From Davidsoniella eucalypti (taxonomy: Eukaryota; Ascomycota; Sordariomycetes; Microascales; Ceratocystidaceae): a DNA stretch of 64,000 nucleotides. This document shows positions 1-13,400 of this stretch, in pieces. Made by a program: the position numbers and the translations under genes. The notes beneath the pieces are model-generated. The model saw only the letters and a list, made by a program, of their open reading frames with translations. It had not been told where the DNA came from and ran no database searches. Each line of letters starts with the position of its first letter. Positions within the stretch are counted from its first letter, which is position 1. Location: assembly GCA_004009845.1 (NCBI GenBank), contig RMBW01000072.1:366444-430443 (forward strand), in the 5' to 3' direction.

Positions 1-183
1 ACTGCTAGCTGTTGGCCCTCCTTCCTACCGCTGTCATTACTATTGCCACAGGAGCTAACTCACTGCCTCGGCTCATCATCTATAGCTGTTTTTGTCTTTT
101 TTGCCCTATTGTTTTGCTTTTGGCATCTGACGCTTTCTTTCTTGCCTTTGATCCTTATTTGGCTATAGACCCCGATTTTGATC

Positions 184-1862
184 ATGTTCCGCAGTGTGGC
201 CGCCAAAAGCGCCGTGTCTCGCTCCGCCGTAAACACGTGCCGCCGCACTATCGCCTCCTCCTCCTCATCGATTGTCTCGACCGCCTCCGCCTCTTCTTCT
301 TCCTCTTTAATTCTTCGCTCATATACCCGTATCTCATCAATCTCTTCGCTGCGCTCGCTCCACACTACCACTGCCAACATGTCAGCCGCTACCCGTACCG
401 AAAGCGATGCCTTTGGCGAGGTCCAGGTCCCCGCCGACAAGTACTGGGGCGCCCAGACTGAGCGCTCGCTCGAGAACTTCCGCATCAACCAGCCCCAGGA
501 CCGCATGCCTCCCGCAATCATCAAGGCTTTTGGTATCCTGAAGTGTGCTGCTGCCACCGTCAACTTGCGCTACGGCCTTGGTACGTCTTGCTCTTGGCCA
601 CTACATCGTAGCCATTGCTCCCTCTAACCTAGTTCTGCCGTTTCTTAGATCCCGTCATCGCCAAGGCTATCCAGCAGGCTGCTTCTGAGGTTGCCAAAGG
701 CGAGCTCAATGACCACTTCCCTTTGGTCGTCTGGCAGACCGGCTCCGGCACCCAGTCCAACATGAACGCCAACGAGGTCATCTCGAACCGTGCCATTGAG
801 ATCCTCGGCGGTGTCAAAGGTTCCAAGAAGCCCGTCCACCCCAATGACCACGTCAACCGCTCTGCCTCGTCCAACGATACCTTCCCCACTGTCATGCACA
901 TCGCTGCCGTCCTTGAGCTAGAGAAAGAGCTCATCCCTTCGCTAAAGAGCCTGCGCAACGCCCTGCAGGCCAAGGTTGACGAATTTGCCGCTAAGAACAT
1001 CATCAAGATCGGCCGCACTCATCTGCAGGATGCTACTCCTCTGACTCTGGCCCAGGAGTTCTCTGGCTATGTTACCCAGCTCGACTATGGCGTTGAGCGT
1101 GTCGAGCGTGCCCTGCCTGAGCTGCGCCTGCTAGCCCAGGGTGGTACTGCCGTCGGTACCGGTATCAACACTTATGAGGGCTTCGCCGAGGCTGTCGCTG
1201 AGGAAGTCACCAAGCTGGCCGGCACCGAGTTCAAGACCGCCCCCAACAAGTTCGAGGCTCTAGCAGCCCATGATGCCGTCGTCCACGCTCACGGTGCCCT
1301 GAACACTCTGGCTGCATCTCTGACCAAGATTGCCCAGGATATCCGCTACCTGGGTTCCGGTCCCCGCTGCGGTCTTGGCGAGCTTGCGCTGCCCGAGAAC
1401 GAGCCTGGCTCGTCCATCATGCCCGGCAAGGTTAACCCCACCCAGTGCGAGGCTCTAACCATGGTCTGCGCCCAGGTCATGGGTAACCACGTTGCCACCA
1501 CTATTGGTGGCATGAACGGCCAGTTTGAGCTCAACGTCTACAAGCCTCTGATTATCCGCAACCTGCTTCACTCGTCGCGTATCCTATCCGACTCAATGCG
1601 CTCGTTCGAGAAGAACCTAGTTGTCGGTCTCAAGGCTAACGAAGACAAGATCGCCAACATCATGAAGGAGTCTCTCATGCTGGTGACCTGCCTAAACCCT
1701 AAGATCGGCTACGATATGGCTTCCAAGGTTGCCAAGCACGCCCACAAGAAGGGCCTTACTCTAAAGGAGTCTGCTCTGGAGCTGAACGCCTTGACTGAGG
1801 AAGAGTTCGACACTTTGGTCCGCCCTGAGCTGATGGTTGGCCCTTCGCCCTACAATGGTTAA
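184..1862 (+). CDS. Fumarate hydratase (class II), mitochondrial/cytosolic
   Basis: Catalyses reversible hydration of fumarate to L-malate in the TCA cycle. Two exons, 184-580 and 649-1862; the GT..AG intron keeps the frame (Asp codon split g|at) and gives 536 aa. The class II lyase signatures are visible: TGSGTQSNMN, GRTHLQDATP and the catalytic-loop signature GSSIMPGKVNP. The first 65 or so residues are Ser/Arg-rich with no acidic residues, fitting a mitochondrial presequence. A second in-frame ATG at 379 (MSAATRTES) begins exactly where the conserved protein starts, so a cytosolic form from the same gene is plausible. The core is about the usual length (roughly 460-470 aa). Family assignment is very secure; dual targeting is inference. 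Confidence 0.97.
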
Positions 1863-2733
1863 AGGGTCATAAGACTGTACTTTCTTACCCTTTCCTTTTT
1901 GTGTCTATACTGTAAATTTATGATCCCCCAAAACTAGTGCATTCTATCTAAGTTTGCCTTAGAAATACAATATTTAGCTACTTATAGAGATCGCTGTAAC
2001 CATAATTGTGATTGAGCTATGACATGTCAGCTAGCATCTCACATGTTATTGGATTATTGTGTTTGGCCTAAGTATCCCGGTACGTTGAGCCATGTCAACT
2101 CAGTATTGTAGCAGACGGGCCCCACTGTTAGGTTGGCCTTCTCGTGCCACGCGATGACCCGCCAAAATCGCCTACCTACCTTAACAGACCGGATCCATCC
2201 TAGCGACAGCGGCGATTCTTTGGTGGCAAGTACCAGGGTACAAAGCCGTCGCAATAACCTACTTTGTTGACTAGTGAGCCTAGTATGACCTTTCCCTTCT
2301 TCTCTTCCAATTTCCAATTCATCATTTCATTGCATCAACGTTTTTTTTTGCCTGGTCGATTCAACCTTCTTTCGTTCCAACTTTTACCTCATCGCTAATT
2401 CGCAACATTTTCTTCAGACTGTTTAATCTGAACTGTGCGCTGTTTATATTTATATTTCGTCTTTCGTCTTTCGTCTGGTGTTTCAGCCGCCGTTTTTTTT
2501 TCCAATCTTCAGCCTTCTGGACTCTAATTAATTATCCGATCCTCTACGCTGCTACGCTCTCTTCTCCCCGTATTGGTGCATTTGAGATCTCGGGAGCGTC
2601 GCTTTTTCCTCTCAACTTTATTTTATTTTAATTCTTCGTTTGATATTTAGCCCAGGCTCTTCTGTTTGCTCTATATTCCCACAGAAATAAACTATAGAGT
2701 CCTCCTCATTACTCGATCGTTGACGGCGTCGCC

Positions 2734-4019
2734 ATGTCGATCCCAGCTAACCTGATCGATCCGACGATAGCGGGAAAATATCCCGTCATCTTGAGCGATG
2801 CTCTCATGGGCACTACAGCCAAGGAGATCTTTACAGGCGTTCGCTGTAAGTTTCCGTCCCGCTACGTTGCTCTGATGCAATAGTCCCCATGTGTTCTTTA
2901 TTATGCATCCTGGGCTCTTTTTTCTGCTCTTCCCATTTCTTTCCCGTCGGCTATGCACTATCTGTGTAGCATCTTCTACTTGCATAAAAGTGGTCTCATG
3001 TTTTTTTACTAACATTGCTCTGTCTCTGCGCTGTAGATAACCACAAGCCAGCGGATGTATCACCGACTTCAGCCCGCCTAAAGCCAAAAACTCCTGGTAA
3101 TTCCTCATCATTCGACCTGGCCTACACGGAAAACAACGGCCAATACTCGTACTCTGGCTCACGTACCAACGACGATGGCCAGTATGTCCTTTACTTTGAC
3201 GCTGTCAACAAGCGCTTCATTCTCGACAAGGTCGACTCGACTTTCCACCTCAATCTGAAGAGCACTCCCACCGAAAAAGCCGACACACTCGAAAAGAAGT
3301 TTGCCCAATTAGGAACCTCCGATGAAGCCTCTGCGCCGACCAAGGCTCAGGCAAAGGAGCCTGCTAAAAAGGCTGGCGCTAAAGCTACCACTAAGAAGGC
3401 TGCTGCTCCCAAGGCTGTGAAGGAGATCAAACGTAAAGCTCCTACTAAGAAGAGTCAAGCTGCTGCACCTCTGGCACTCCCACGGCCAACTGCAGACAAA
3501 GAAGAGCCTCCAACGCCCAAGAAGGAAGCGCCCGCGAAATCTGAACAAAAGACTAGCAACAAGTTCGAGGACGACTTTGATGACGACGATGATGACAATG
3601 GTGGTCTCACAATCGAATACCCCGATGCTCAAAAGAAGGCTCTTCCTCCTTCTGGCCTTCGCAACGCTACTTTCTTGAGTGGCAACTTCTCCGACTTTGT
3701 GCGCAGAAATGGCCAAGAGGACGAATACGCCGACAGCGATGCCGATGACGATGGTGATCTATTCGACCCCGAAGAGGAAGAAAAAGCGGCTACCGGTTCT
3801 CAGTCTCAGAGCAATAATCACCAGCCATTCGAAGCAGAGACGATGGATCTTGATGATGAAGACGAAGAAGAGGAGGAGGAAGAGGAAGAAGAAGGCGAAG
3901 AGCCAGACGACCTCCAGGCACAGTTCGAAGCCGAAATGGCAGCTGAACTGGAGGAAGGCTTTCAGCAGTCCATTGCTAGCGAGCAAGAGTATGAGAGTGA
4001 TGTCAGTGAAGCTGACTAA
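2734..4019 (+). CDS. EAF-family RNA polymerase II transcription elongation factor
   Basis: Two exons, 2734-2845 and 3037-4019 (191-nt intron with a TTACTAACA branch motif), giving 364 aa. The N-terminal ~110 residues match the EAF N-terminal domain: GKYPVILSDALMG, then KEIFTGVRYNHKPADVSP across the splice junction, then DDGQYVLYFDAVNKRFILDK and DSTFHLNL. EAF proteins partner ELL in stimulating Pol II elongation in the nucleus. The middle is Lys/Ala/Pro-rich and basic. The C-terminal half is strongly acidic, with Asp and Glu runs at about residues 215-225 and 310-325, as expected of the transactivation region. The start is the first ATG of the conserved domain. The family call rests on recognition of the N-terminal domain. 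Confidence 0.9.
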
Positions 4020-5610
4020 AAAACAGGGCTATAACTCTGTCTATTGGTCTAGACTGTCCTAGTCAACAGCGCAATCACGGATATTCTTTTCCAAAGATGC
4101 CCATAATGACTTGATGATATATCAAGGTTAGGAAAAGGGGGGCAGTTGAGGTCTTTCTACCATGTCCGCCACCATAGTGAAATCGCGGAGTTTTGATTGG
4201 GGGGTGCTTTTTATTCTATCTGGTTTTCTGGGATACATTTCATATTTTTGGGTTTCTGTTATGATGCAGTTTTGTTCGTTTTTTTTCATTATTCAGTGAT
4301 TTTCCCCATTCCTTTATTTTTTCTATACCGTTACTGGCAGGGCCAATGTTACCTAATGCTTCAGGTGTAATTGCTTTCTTACGATTTCGAAATAAACAAA
4401 AGGCGGACAATTATCCAATCTCAGAACATTTTACTTATACTCTCATTCTCTATGATGACATCTATGGGTTATGTGCCAAGGGGGGCGGATGGAGATTTCT
4501 TCTGTCTATCTGATTGTATGTATGGCTTGAACGATAACGGATGGTGAAAAAAATAGAGGTGAAAAGGACTTCTGAATTACAAACCAGCGAAGAGCTGATA
4601 ATCTCAGTTATTTGCCTAGACGGTCCGTCGCCTTATATGTTCCATACATACCTTTCATTCGGCAAGTCACAGCCTCAATTTTTTTTTGCCTGGCCTTATT
4701 GTCATCGTTAGTTTCTTATTCTTGTGCGTTCGCCTGCTGAAAATCTGTCTATCATTTTGTAATCATTTTGTATAGTAAGCCTTTTCCGGATTCATTAAAA
4801 GAGTTGGAAAGAGAGGGTCTAGCCCGATTTGGAGTTATTGGAGCTTTGGATCTTGATTACAGAAAGAGGATCTCTTTCTTGATCTTCCCCACAGCTCCTC
4901 AAATCCTACGTATTTTGGCGCCGGGCATGGGAAACCTGGGGAAATCAAGACGGAGACATAAATGCATATATTGCATCTAGGCACAGCATTATACTGATAT
5001 TTTTCAACAAATGCAATCAATTTAGTATAAGAGCTGCAATCGATAGATATTAACTAGGGGACCTTGGAAACAACACTTTTATTGGAGAAGATATAGCCAG
5101 GCAAGCCACAGAACAACCAAGAAAGATGCTTGCATGCATATGAATGTTTTCGGCTGTATGTGGCAACATGCCAATAAAACGCAAGATGGTCTCCAACTTT
5201 TTTTCTATCCGTCCCAGTCTTTCTGCTAACGATTGCTATTACGGGATGATACATATAATAACGTAGACTAGTATTACAAGCAGAACCTCGGCCAGCTGCG
5301 GGACGAACGCAAGGCGGGGTTGTTGCGGTCCAACAACTGTGTATTACAGAGGTTCCTACCGTCTTCGTTCGTTTGTGTGGTGGAATATCTGAATGATGGT
5401 TATTTCCGTTTTATATGGACCCCGAATTTTTGGGGAAGGTATTTTCCTCTTTTGGTTTTAGTTTCTAGTAGATATATTAGCTGATAGAACATTGCTTTTA
5501 TTCCACCCGAAGCTACTTTTCCATACTTTTCCCTACTTTTCTTTCTGTTCTTCTCTCCATACTTGAATCACACGCTGTCATCATTGCCAAATCTCACTGT
5601 TAGCTTTACC

Positions 5611-7429
5611 ATGTCTGCAATTAGTCGGACTTGGAGATCCGCGACTTTGTCTTCCAAGCTCACTTCCCTTAAGCCTTCTATCTCTAATAGAACAGTCTCA
5701 ACTGCAACGACAAGTGGTCTATGCCGATCTTCGCTCAAGCCAACAGCCCCAGCCTCACGTCGTCTCCTTGCGCCATTCTCCACGTCAGCTCGGTCTCAAT
5801 CCAGTGCGCCCGTCATGTCAGTAGCGTCTCTCGACTCGTACGATAAGGAGGTGCAGGATATTGCAAGCTATATCCACAACACCGCTATCGACTCTGAACT
5901 AGCTGTGCGTATATCCTACTTTCCACCGAATGAACTATAAACGGCCTTGCTAACAGCAACTCATACAAACAGTTTGATACAGCTCGATATGTCCTTCTCG
6001 ACACGATAGGCTGCGGTCTCGAAGGTCTCCGATTCAAAGAATGCACAAAGCTGCTCGGGCCAGTTGTCGATGGAACTGTTGTGCCAAATGGTACCAAAGT
6101 TCCTGGTACGCCATTTCAGTTGGACCCCGTCAATGGCGCTTTCAATATCGGTGCTATGATCCGATGGCTGGATTACAACGACTGCTGGTTGGCCGCCGAA
6201 TGGGGGCATCCATCCGACAACCTCGGTGCTATTCTAGCCGTGGCAGACTGGATAACACGCACCAACAAGGCCGGCGGAAACATTGCCGGAGGAAAGATAT
6301 TCACCGTTCATGATATCCTCGAAGGCATGATCAAGGCACACGAAATCCAGGGCGGTCTTGCCATCATGAACTCTTTCAACTCGGTAGGCTTGGATCACGT
6401 CGTATTAGTCAAGGTTGCTTCTACTGCTGTGGTTTCCAAGATGCTTGGATTGTCGGAGAAGCAGACGGCAGATGCAGTTACTCATGCCTTTGTCGATGGC
6501 CAGTCTCTAAGAACATATCGCCACTCGCCCAACACCATGTCACGGAAATCTTGGGCCGCGGGTGACGCTTGCCAGAGAGCAGTGAATCTAGCACTCAAGG
6601 TACTGAAGGGCGAGCCGGGAATCCCAACTGTATTGTCAGCTCCTGTATGGGGCTTCTATGACGTCCTGTTCAAACAGAAAAAGTTTGAGTTCCAGCGTGG
6701 ATACGGTAGCTACGTCATGGAAAATGTGCTTTTTAAGGTGTCGTATCCTGGTAAGTGAAAAGCGGTATATATCAGCAATCTCTTGGCGTACGATCATTAT
6801 ACTGACAAGCTATAGCCGAGTTTCATTCGCAAACTGCAATCGAAGGCTCTGAAAAGATATTCCATCTTCTCAAGAAGCAGGGTCTCAGTGCTGCCAACAT
6901 CAAGTCTATTACGTGCCGTACCCATGGAGCTTGTGTCAAGATCATTGACAAACAGTTCAAGCCGATGGATAACTTTGCAGATCGCGATCACTGCATCCAG
7001 TATATGTGTGCCGTGATGCTGGTCTTTGGCCGTCTAGAAGCTACTGACTATGTCGATGGAAGCGAGGCCGCAACATCACCTTTAGTTGAGTCTCTGCGCC
7101 AAAAGATTCGCTGCGAGGAAGACAGCGATTTCACAAGGGACTACCACGACCCTCTTAAACGCACCATCTCCAACGGACTGACGGTTGAGCTTGACAATGG
7201 TACGGTGCTACCCGAAGTTGTAGTCGAAGCACCACTGGGCCACCGTATACGCAGAGAAGAGGCCAAGCCAGTGATTTTGGCCAAGTTCAAGAAACACCTC
7301 GAGCCACATTTTGACGCAGGAAAGGTCCGGAACTTGTTTGATTTGAGCACCAACACTCAAAAACTAGATAGCATGCCAGTGGACGAGTACGTCGACTTGT
7401 TTGTGGTGGACAAGAGCAAGTTCCTGTAA
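5611..7429 (+). CDS. 2-methylcitrate dehydratase (MmgE/PrpD family), mitochondrial
   Basis: Dehydrates 2-methylcitrate to 2-methyl-cis-aconitate in the methylcitrate cycle that detoxifies propionyl-CoA. Three exons, 5611-5904, 5973-6750 and 6816-7429, give 561 aa; both introns preserve frame. A Ser/Arg-rich leader of about 65 residues precedes the mature domain and suggests mitochondrial import. Family blocks seen: DTIGCGLEGLRFKECTKLLG, NIGAMIRWLDYNDCW, EWGHPSDNLGAILAVADW, and HDILEGMIKAHEIQG. The length is normal for the fungal PrpD family. The stop codon sits inside a splice-donor-like string (CTG TAAGTA), but no better 3' exon is evident. No other methylcitrate-cycle gene is adjacent. Confidence 0.95.
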
Positions 7430-10400
7430 GTATTTTTTTACATTCTTGGCGTTGTATCGATGCGTATCTATACTACTTGTGTTACCCATTATTTTCCGAT
7501 AATTGAGACGTATTTTACTTGCCGCTAAACTTGTTCGTTCTTTGAAATGGTGATCTATTTTCCCTCTTAGTCGGGTTGTATTCAACATCGTGTAGTGAGA
7601 GTAGTCTCGAGGCTATAGTCTCCAAAGATGGCCAGAAAGGGCACCATAGGAAACTACATCATGCATGAAATTTCTAAAAAGGGCTACCAAGTACTCTTAT
7701 TTTCTTTGTTTGGGGGGGCAAGAGCTGATCGACTAAACTGCCAAGCCTTGTGATCAAAACGTATCGGCTCGTAACGCCAAGCAAGCGTCCATGGTAGGAA
7801 AGCTGGTTGAGGCGGCATTTATTGTACATTGGTCACGTTGCCATCGGCGACTTTGAAGAAAGAAGAAGAAGAAGAAGAAAAGAATAGTGATACAGCTTAG
7901 GGCATGTTCATAGATGAAGAACCTAGGGCAACTCTAAAATACGCCGGGGCCCGTTCTTCGCGGTTTTGATATATGTATCTTTAGATATCTTGGCGGGGAT
8001 CCCGAATTGAAGCAACTCGGCAAAGAGAGAACACGGAGTTTCTTTTCTTTTGCCTTAGTTTCCCAAAGAAGACTACAGTTTATCTTCTCCTCCTGGACAG
8101 CCTTTTATGTGTATCTTGGCTTGGCGTTTTCAAGGGGATGCATATGGCCTGATAGATATCTTGGCAGGACTTGCTTAACAACAAGAACAAGGCGCAGATC
8201 AGAGGCCAAAGTTCTGCCTCAGAGGCCCGGTATAATCTTCAAGTTTGTCTGCTACGACGATCCATGTGTTTCTTGTCTTTGGCTTGGCTTGAACGCAGGA
8301 GACTTGATTGCGGCTATTCGTGTATTCCTTCACTCTTTCTGAAATGTAACCCTAACTACCTTCTGTCTCAACCCACAAGAGAGTAGAGATTTTTGAACTT
8401 CGTGTCTAGTACGCAGAATTTAGTCAGCTCGCATTGCTCGGGATCATATCCTCAATGTTCCTGATAAAAGAAGCTAAAGAAGGGATGATGATACACCAAC
8501 ACGATGCGACCTTGAACGGTGCATCACGATGACTGAATAAGTATTTATTTCTTCTACATATCTAGCAGTGAGCCGCCTTAATCTTTTTGGTCTTTGCCGC
8601 CTCGCTGCCGATAAAAACCTCACTGCATGGAAAAGATTAACTCCGGTGTTAGAGAAACAAGGCAAGGAAACGGAGAAAAGAGAGAATGACAAGTGACGAG
8701 AGATACACTACAAGACAGAAAAGAGGATCAAGGGTTACCGTGGAGCAAGGGTCTTTGAAGCAGGTTAATATTGGGAACGCCAGACAGAGATATGAAACAC
8801 CACAGGAAAGAAGCAACTTTGGATCGTGATTCCTGGAATTCGTGCTAGTAAGAATTATATGTAATAAGACCGAAATCATGTATAACTCAAGTACATGTAT
8901 GAGCATTTGACTCTCATTTGTCATCCCTCGTCTTCTTCTGCCGGGTTATTTCTTGAGTACCTGATCAGCCATCCATGGACGTGGTTGGTTCTTGCATACA
9001 ATGGCATTTACAGAACTTTGGTCCAGATGGCTCACCTAAAGCAAGCTTCAAACACTTCCGTCTGATGTAGCAACTATTAGTCGCTTGTCAGTATTGGCTA
9101 TTGATATCACAGATAGTTCCCCTAGCACGGGCATGAATAAACTCCCACAGCCTCGCTCGGCTACTGTGAGCCTGCAAGGAAACCAGCGTGAATCAGGTGA
9201 GATTGGATGGATAGTCAGTTTCCCGGTTCGAGTCACGGACAGATATACACATCTGTGTCTTCTTTTGACACATGTCCATGTACACTTCATTCGGAAAACT
9301 GAACGAGGCAGAGTTTCCCACCATCAAAACAGACCTCTTTGTAGCTATTAGAGAATGAATGGGCAAGGTAGAAGAAGCAAAAGCTAGCCTTTGACTGAAA
9401 GAAGCACGTTGAAGAGAAGAAAGAAAAAACGATGTAGTATTACGAGGCGATATGTGTCGCGGGTTGAGCAAGCCGAAACTTGCCCAGAAATATTAAGAGC
9501 TAAGGGCCTCTCGAGTTTACATGGTAATTAGTTCTCTTTTCCCTTAACGACGGAATTGGCTGTTTCAAAGGATTTAGACATAATGTAGGCGAGACAAAGA
9601 CGGGATGCTTCAATGTGAAAAAAAGGGCTTTTTCCTATCTTTTCTTCCTGTTCCAGAGAGACTGTCAAGGCATTAAGGTTTATCTCATTTCTCCTTGTTT
9701 CTTCGAGTGCTCAATAGGAAAGATATTGCAGACTTCAGGTTCAAGTCTATAAATCCAGAGCACGATAGTCAAGTAGCAGCATCGAGTGCTTCCATTTTCT
9801 ATCTTCAAAATGCCAAGACCTCTGATCAGAAAATCAGGGCATCATGATGTCATTCTGCAAAGCCTCTGTCACTCTATTTCTCTGCCTCTTCACGGCCGTT
9901 CACGACCTGATCCCAAAAAAGTCCATGGTCATCACATGGCTTCGTGATATTCACCTTCTAGCTTATATACACATAAGTATGAGTTCAAAGGAATACGATC
10001 TATACAAAGTCAAGATAGAGTTTTTGACCAACTCCTTATCAGCACAACTTAAAAGAGACATCAAGCCATATTATCATAGGTCATTAGCACAAATGGAAGT
10101 TTTTGGCGATGTATCACGCGATTTTTGCATTTACTGTTAAACAAGGTTGGATGAACAGTTACAGCACGCTTTGCTCGAGCTTTTCTTATCATCGCTATAT
10201 TGCCATGCTTCAAGCAATGTTTCAGCTATAAGAGCAGCTAAATCTAGGTTGCCTAATGAATTGCATGCTTAATTCACGTAGGTATTCTAATTTAAAAAAT
10301 AAATTTAAAGATACTTATAGTTTCGTATTACACACAACAGATATGTAGTCACAAACTTCAATATGCTAGGGTTAACTAAACTCTTTTGAGACCAGGCCTT

Positions 10401-13400
10401 CGTGTTTTCTTAATCTGGAAGCAGCTAGTCGTAAGAGTAACAACGTGGCATTCACACAACGAGACCAAGCAAGAGGTCTGAGCAAAGCAGACGAAATGCT
10501 GGCTATATATTGTTCGTCTTTGCTTCTCTCAGATATCAGACTCGACAATATACAGAGCCATAGGTCTGTGTCGGAGTTCAAAAGAATTCACTGAGAAACG
10601 ACTAATGGAATACAAGTAAAAGGTCCAGCAGACAGACAAGAAACCAAGAAGATCCAGCATTGAGAGCTGCTTTATGGGAACTTGCTGGTAGGAACTATCC
10701 CACAGAGCGATCGACTGGTGATCAGGCACACATTGATGTCCGCCATGCCCTCAAACATCCTCTATGGAGTGTTCATGACGATGAATGTCGGGAAAGAAGT
10801 GAGCTCCAAGCGAGCCTTTTGCTTCTCTCCCGGCTCACGGGCCCCGAACTTCTTGGCAGGCATGGCTCGATTAGGTGCTTGGCTAGTTTGTAGGATTTAC
10901 GGCTCAGCACTTTTTATTTTATTTTTAATTCATTTTTATCAAGGTGGAAATGGCACGATATGGGACAATAAGAAGCTCATCTCTAGCGCTTGTTAGAGCC
11001 GTATCTTCGTCTTCATGTAACATTCATTCGCTATATATATTCATTCTAGACATCACCTTCGCAAGATTGAAAAAAGAGACAAATCACAGTCCAGTCATAA
11101 CAAAACGTCGTGTTTGATGGCTATCATATGTATTTCCCTGATCAACATCCCGGTCTGCCACGGAAATTCGCCTTTAGCGGTTTCTAGGCTGGCTTACATG
11201 TAATACAGTGCCTACATGTACTATAGTATAGCAAAACAGCGCTCGTGCGTAGCTAGGCTTGTCGTTGTTTTCAGGGAGAGGTCTCGGCTTTCTCTGTAAA
11301 TCTGACTGACTGACTGACTGATGGGCGAAACACAGCTTTGGAAAGCGGTCCCGGCGCTGTTTAGGATTCTTGGGATTTTGTTTTGGTGGGAGCGGAAAGA
11401 TGTACAGTATGTGCATAGCAACAGATAGTTCTCTTTCATTTCTTTGCTCTGTACACCAACTGTGCATCTGTTTGGTTTGATGTCTAGTTTCGTTTGTTCT
11501 ACGGGTTCGAGACGTGAGAGCCCCTTGAACACAATGTAGCCTGAGGTTCTTATCTCATTCGCTTTGTCTTGCCTACTAGTTCATATGCAGACGGGTGTCG
11601 TTGTTAGGCTATATGTTTCTAGGAGTACTCCAGGTCTTTTGAATAGGTGCCAACTGTGACTTCATAGCCTACAAAATAGGCCCCGATTCGCAACTATGGT
11701 GTGTACTCTCAGTGTTCCCAGCAACTGCCAAGAAATGACGAACAAGATCATCGCTCATTGACAGTGATCTTGACAAGCCTCGGCCATGAACATGTTCAAT
11801 CAAGATACGCTACACTGGAAGGAGAGGGACATAGTACGTATATTGACTCGGTATAGACATTTTTCTTTAAAATTAGGTGAGACGTTTGTGTTCACTCGAA
11901 GTCTTACAAGTCTTTAGTGAGATATTCGTACATGATATTTCATTAATTTGTCATCTTACAAGTACATTCCTTTTTGTTAAGATTTCTTTTTTGACAAGTT
12001 CAATATCGAAATGTAGGGTTAATCACACAATACTAGGGTTCGCGTATCAAACAGGGGAAAACACAATATCGAAAGTCAAAGCACGCACACTATTAAATCT
12101 GTGTAAAACACTAAGCTTACAGACCCAAGCTACTTCATCAATAATGTCAGGTTCATGCGAAAATGAGAGTCAAGATCTCTCAATGAGACTCGTGATAGCC
12201 ATTGGAGAAACTAATCCTGATAATATTGGTAGTCTAGGCCCGATATCAGCAACAAGACCAGCCGGATCGATGTCAACAGAGCGGTAGCCCACTGGAAGCT
12301 CGACTACCCTATCTTGCCGTCTCTCAGAAGTTCTGGTACTACCCACCTGTTTCTCAAACGCACTAAAGCAGCAAAAACAAACACGATCTTTGCTCTTATC
12401 GTGACTTCGACTTCTCGCGGAATAATCTTGCTGACAGGCCCGTCGGGGCTATTGTTCCAGCAGGTTTTCTTCTTCTTTTCTTCCTTTGACTTCTTCTTTC
12501 TCTCTTACTTACCCTGCTCTTTTTCCTTCCCTTTTGCCCTTGTCCCTTCTTGTTTCCAAGGTTTTCTTGTGTCAAAGCCCTGGCTGGAAGTCTCATCCAG
12601 GCCCTGGTCGAAACATAAAGTTGATTGATGTTCATCAAGCGACGGCCTCTTATTGGCCAATCCAATGTTACAACCTTAAAGGGACCTCTGCCCGCAACAA
12701 TTCTCATCGCTTTTTTCATCGCCATTTGTTTGAGATGAGCTGAGACCGCGCCGGAGTCGCCACGCCGGAATTGGTGCTGGGTTGCTTTCAATGGACGAAA
12801 TTTGCAAGACTATCATGAGTTGGCGACAGATGCTACAGGTGAGTTCAGCTGGCTGGCTTCGCCGAGTTGAACTCTCGAGACATCGTCACAATGGTAGAAA
12901 TACTCGACTTGAAGCTTTGGACTCATCAAGTGCTTAATCAAAGTAGCAGGAATCGGCAGCATAATCTGACATCTGTGCTTGCAGGGCTATTCTGCCTGAG
13001 ACAAGAATTAAGGTTAAGCACCCGATACGACCATGGTGTTGATGGATGAATCCTTTCTATCAGACAACCCTATGTAGCTCTACATATCTAGTTAGTGACA
13101 TTTGGGACGAGTTATGCTTCGCTTCACCCAGTTCCGCCGTCAAGCTTACTTTTGTGGCTCTCAGCTTGCCCTCAAAACTAGCGAAATGGGACAGCGGGCT
13201 TCCGTTCATGGTCTTGACGGGATATCAGCCAGTTGATGATAGTCATTTGACGGTAGCTGCAGCATTAGATCACCAAGTTTGGCCATTCTGTTCTGAGCCC
13301 CCAGTTCAGAGGAAACGCTGCCTATGTTTCGGGCTGGCCTTGCGATGAGACTGCCTCAAATAAAGTTCCAGCAACGGCTTACAGCTACGGTAGCAGTATC

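Noticed and set aside
8482..8538. Possible C/D-box snoRNA (ATGATGA ... CTGA)
   Set aside because: The boxes are present by sequence but there is no terminal stem to bring them together and no recognisable guide region.
9225..9245. GGTTCGAGTC as a tRNA T-loop
   Set aside because: The flanking bases do not pair as a T-stem, and no A-box or acceptor stem is found.
9844..10140. 98-residue frame starting MMSFCKASVTLFLCLF
   Set aside because: It has a signal-like start but no domain, no supporting splice structure and an AT-driven composition. It lies in a gene-poor tract and is most likely chance.
10660..10996. Overlapping frames of 77 and 104 residues
   Set aside because: Two overlapping frames with no conserved features; neither is better than the other.
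12170..12330. Minus-strand frame reading VVELPVGYRSVDIDPAGLV and onward
   Set aside because: It looks protein-like over about 40 residues but has no start, quickly meets stops and could not be joined to a neighbouring exon or known family.
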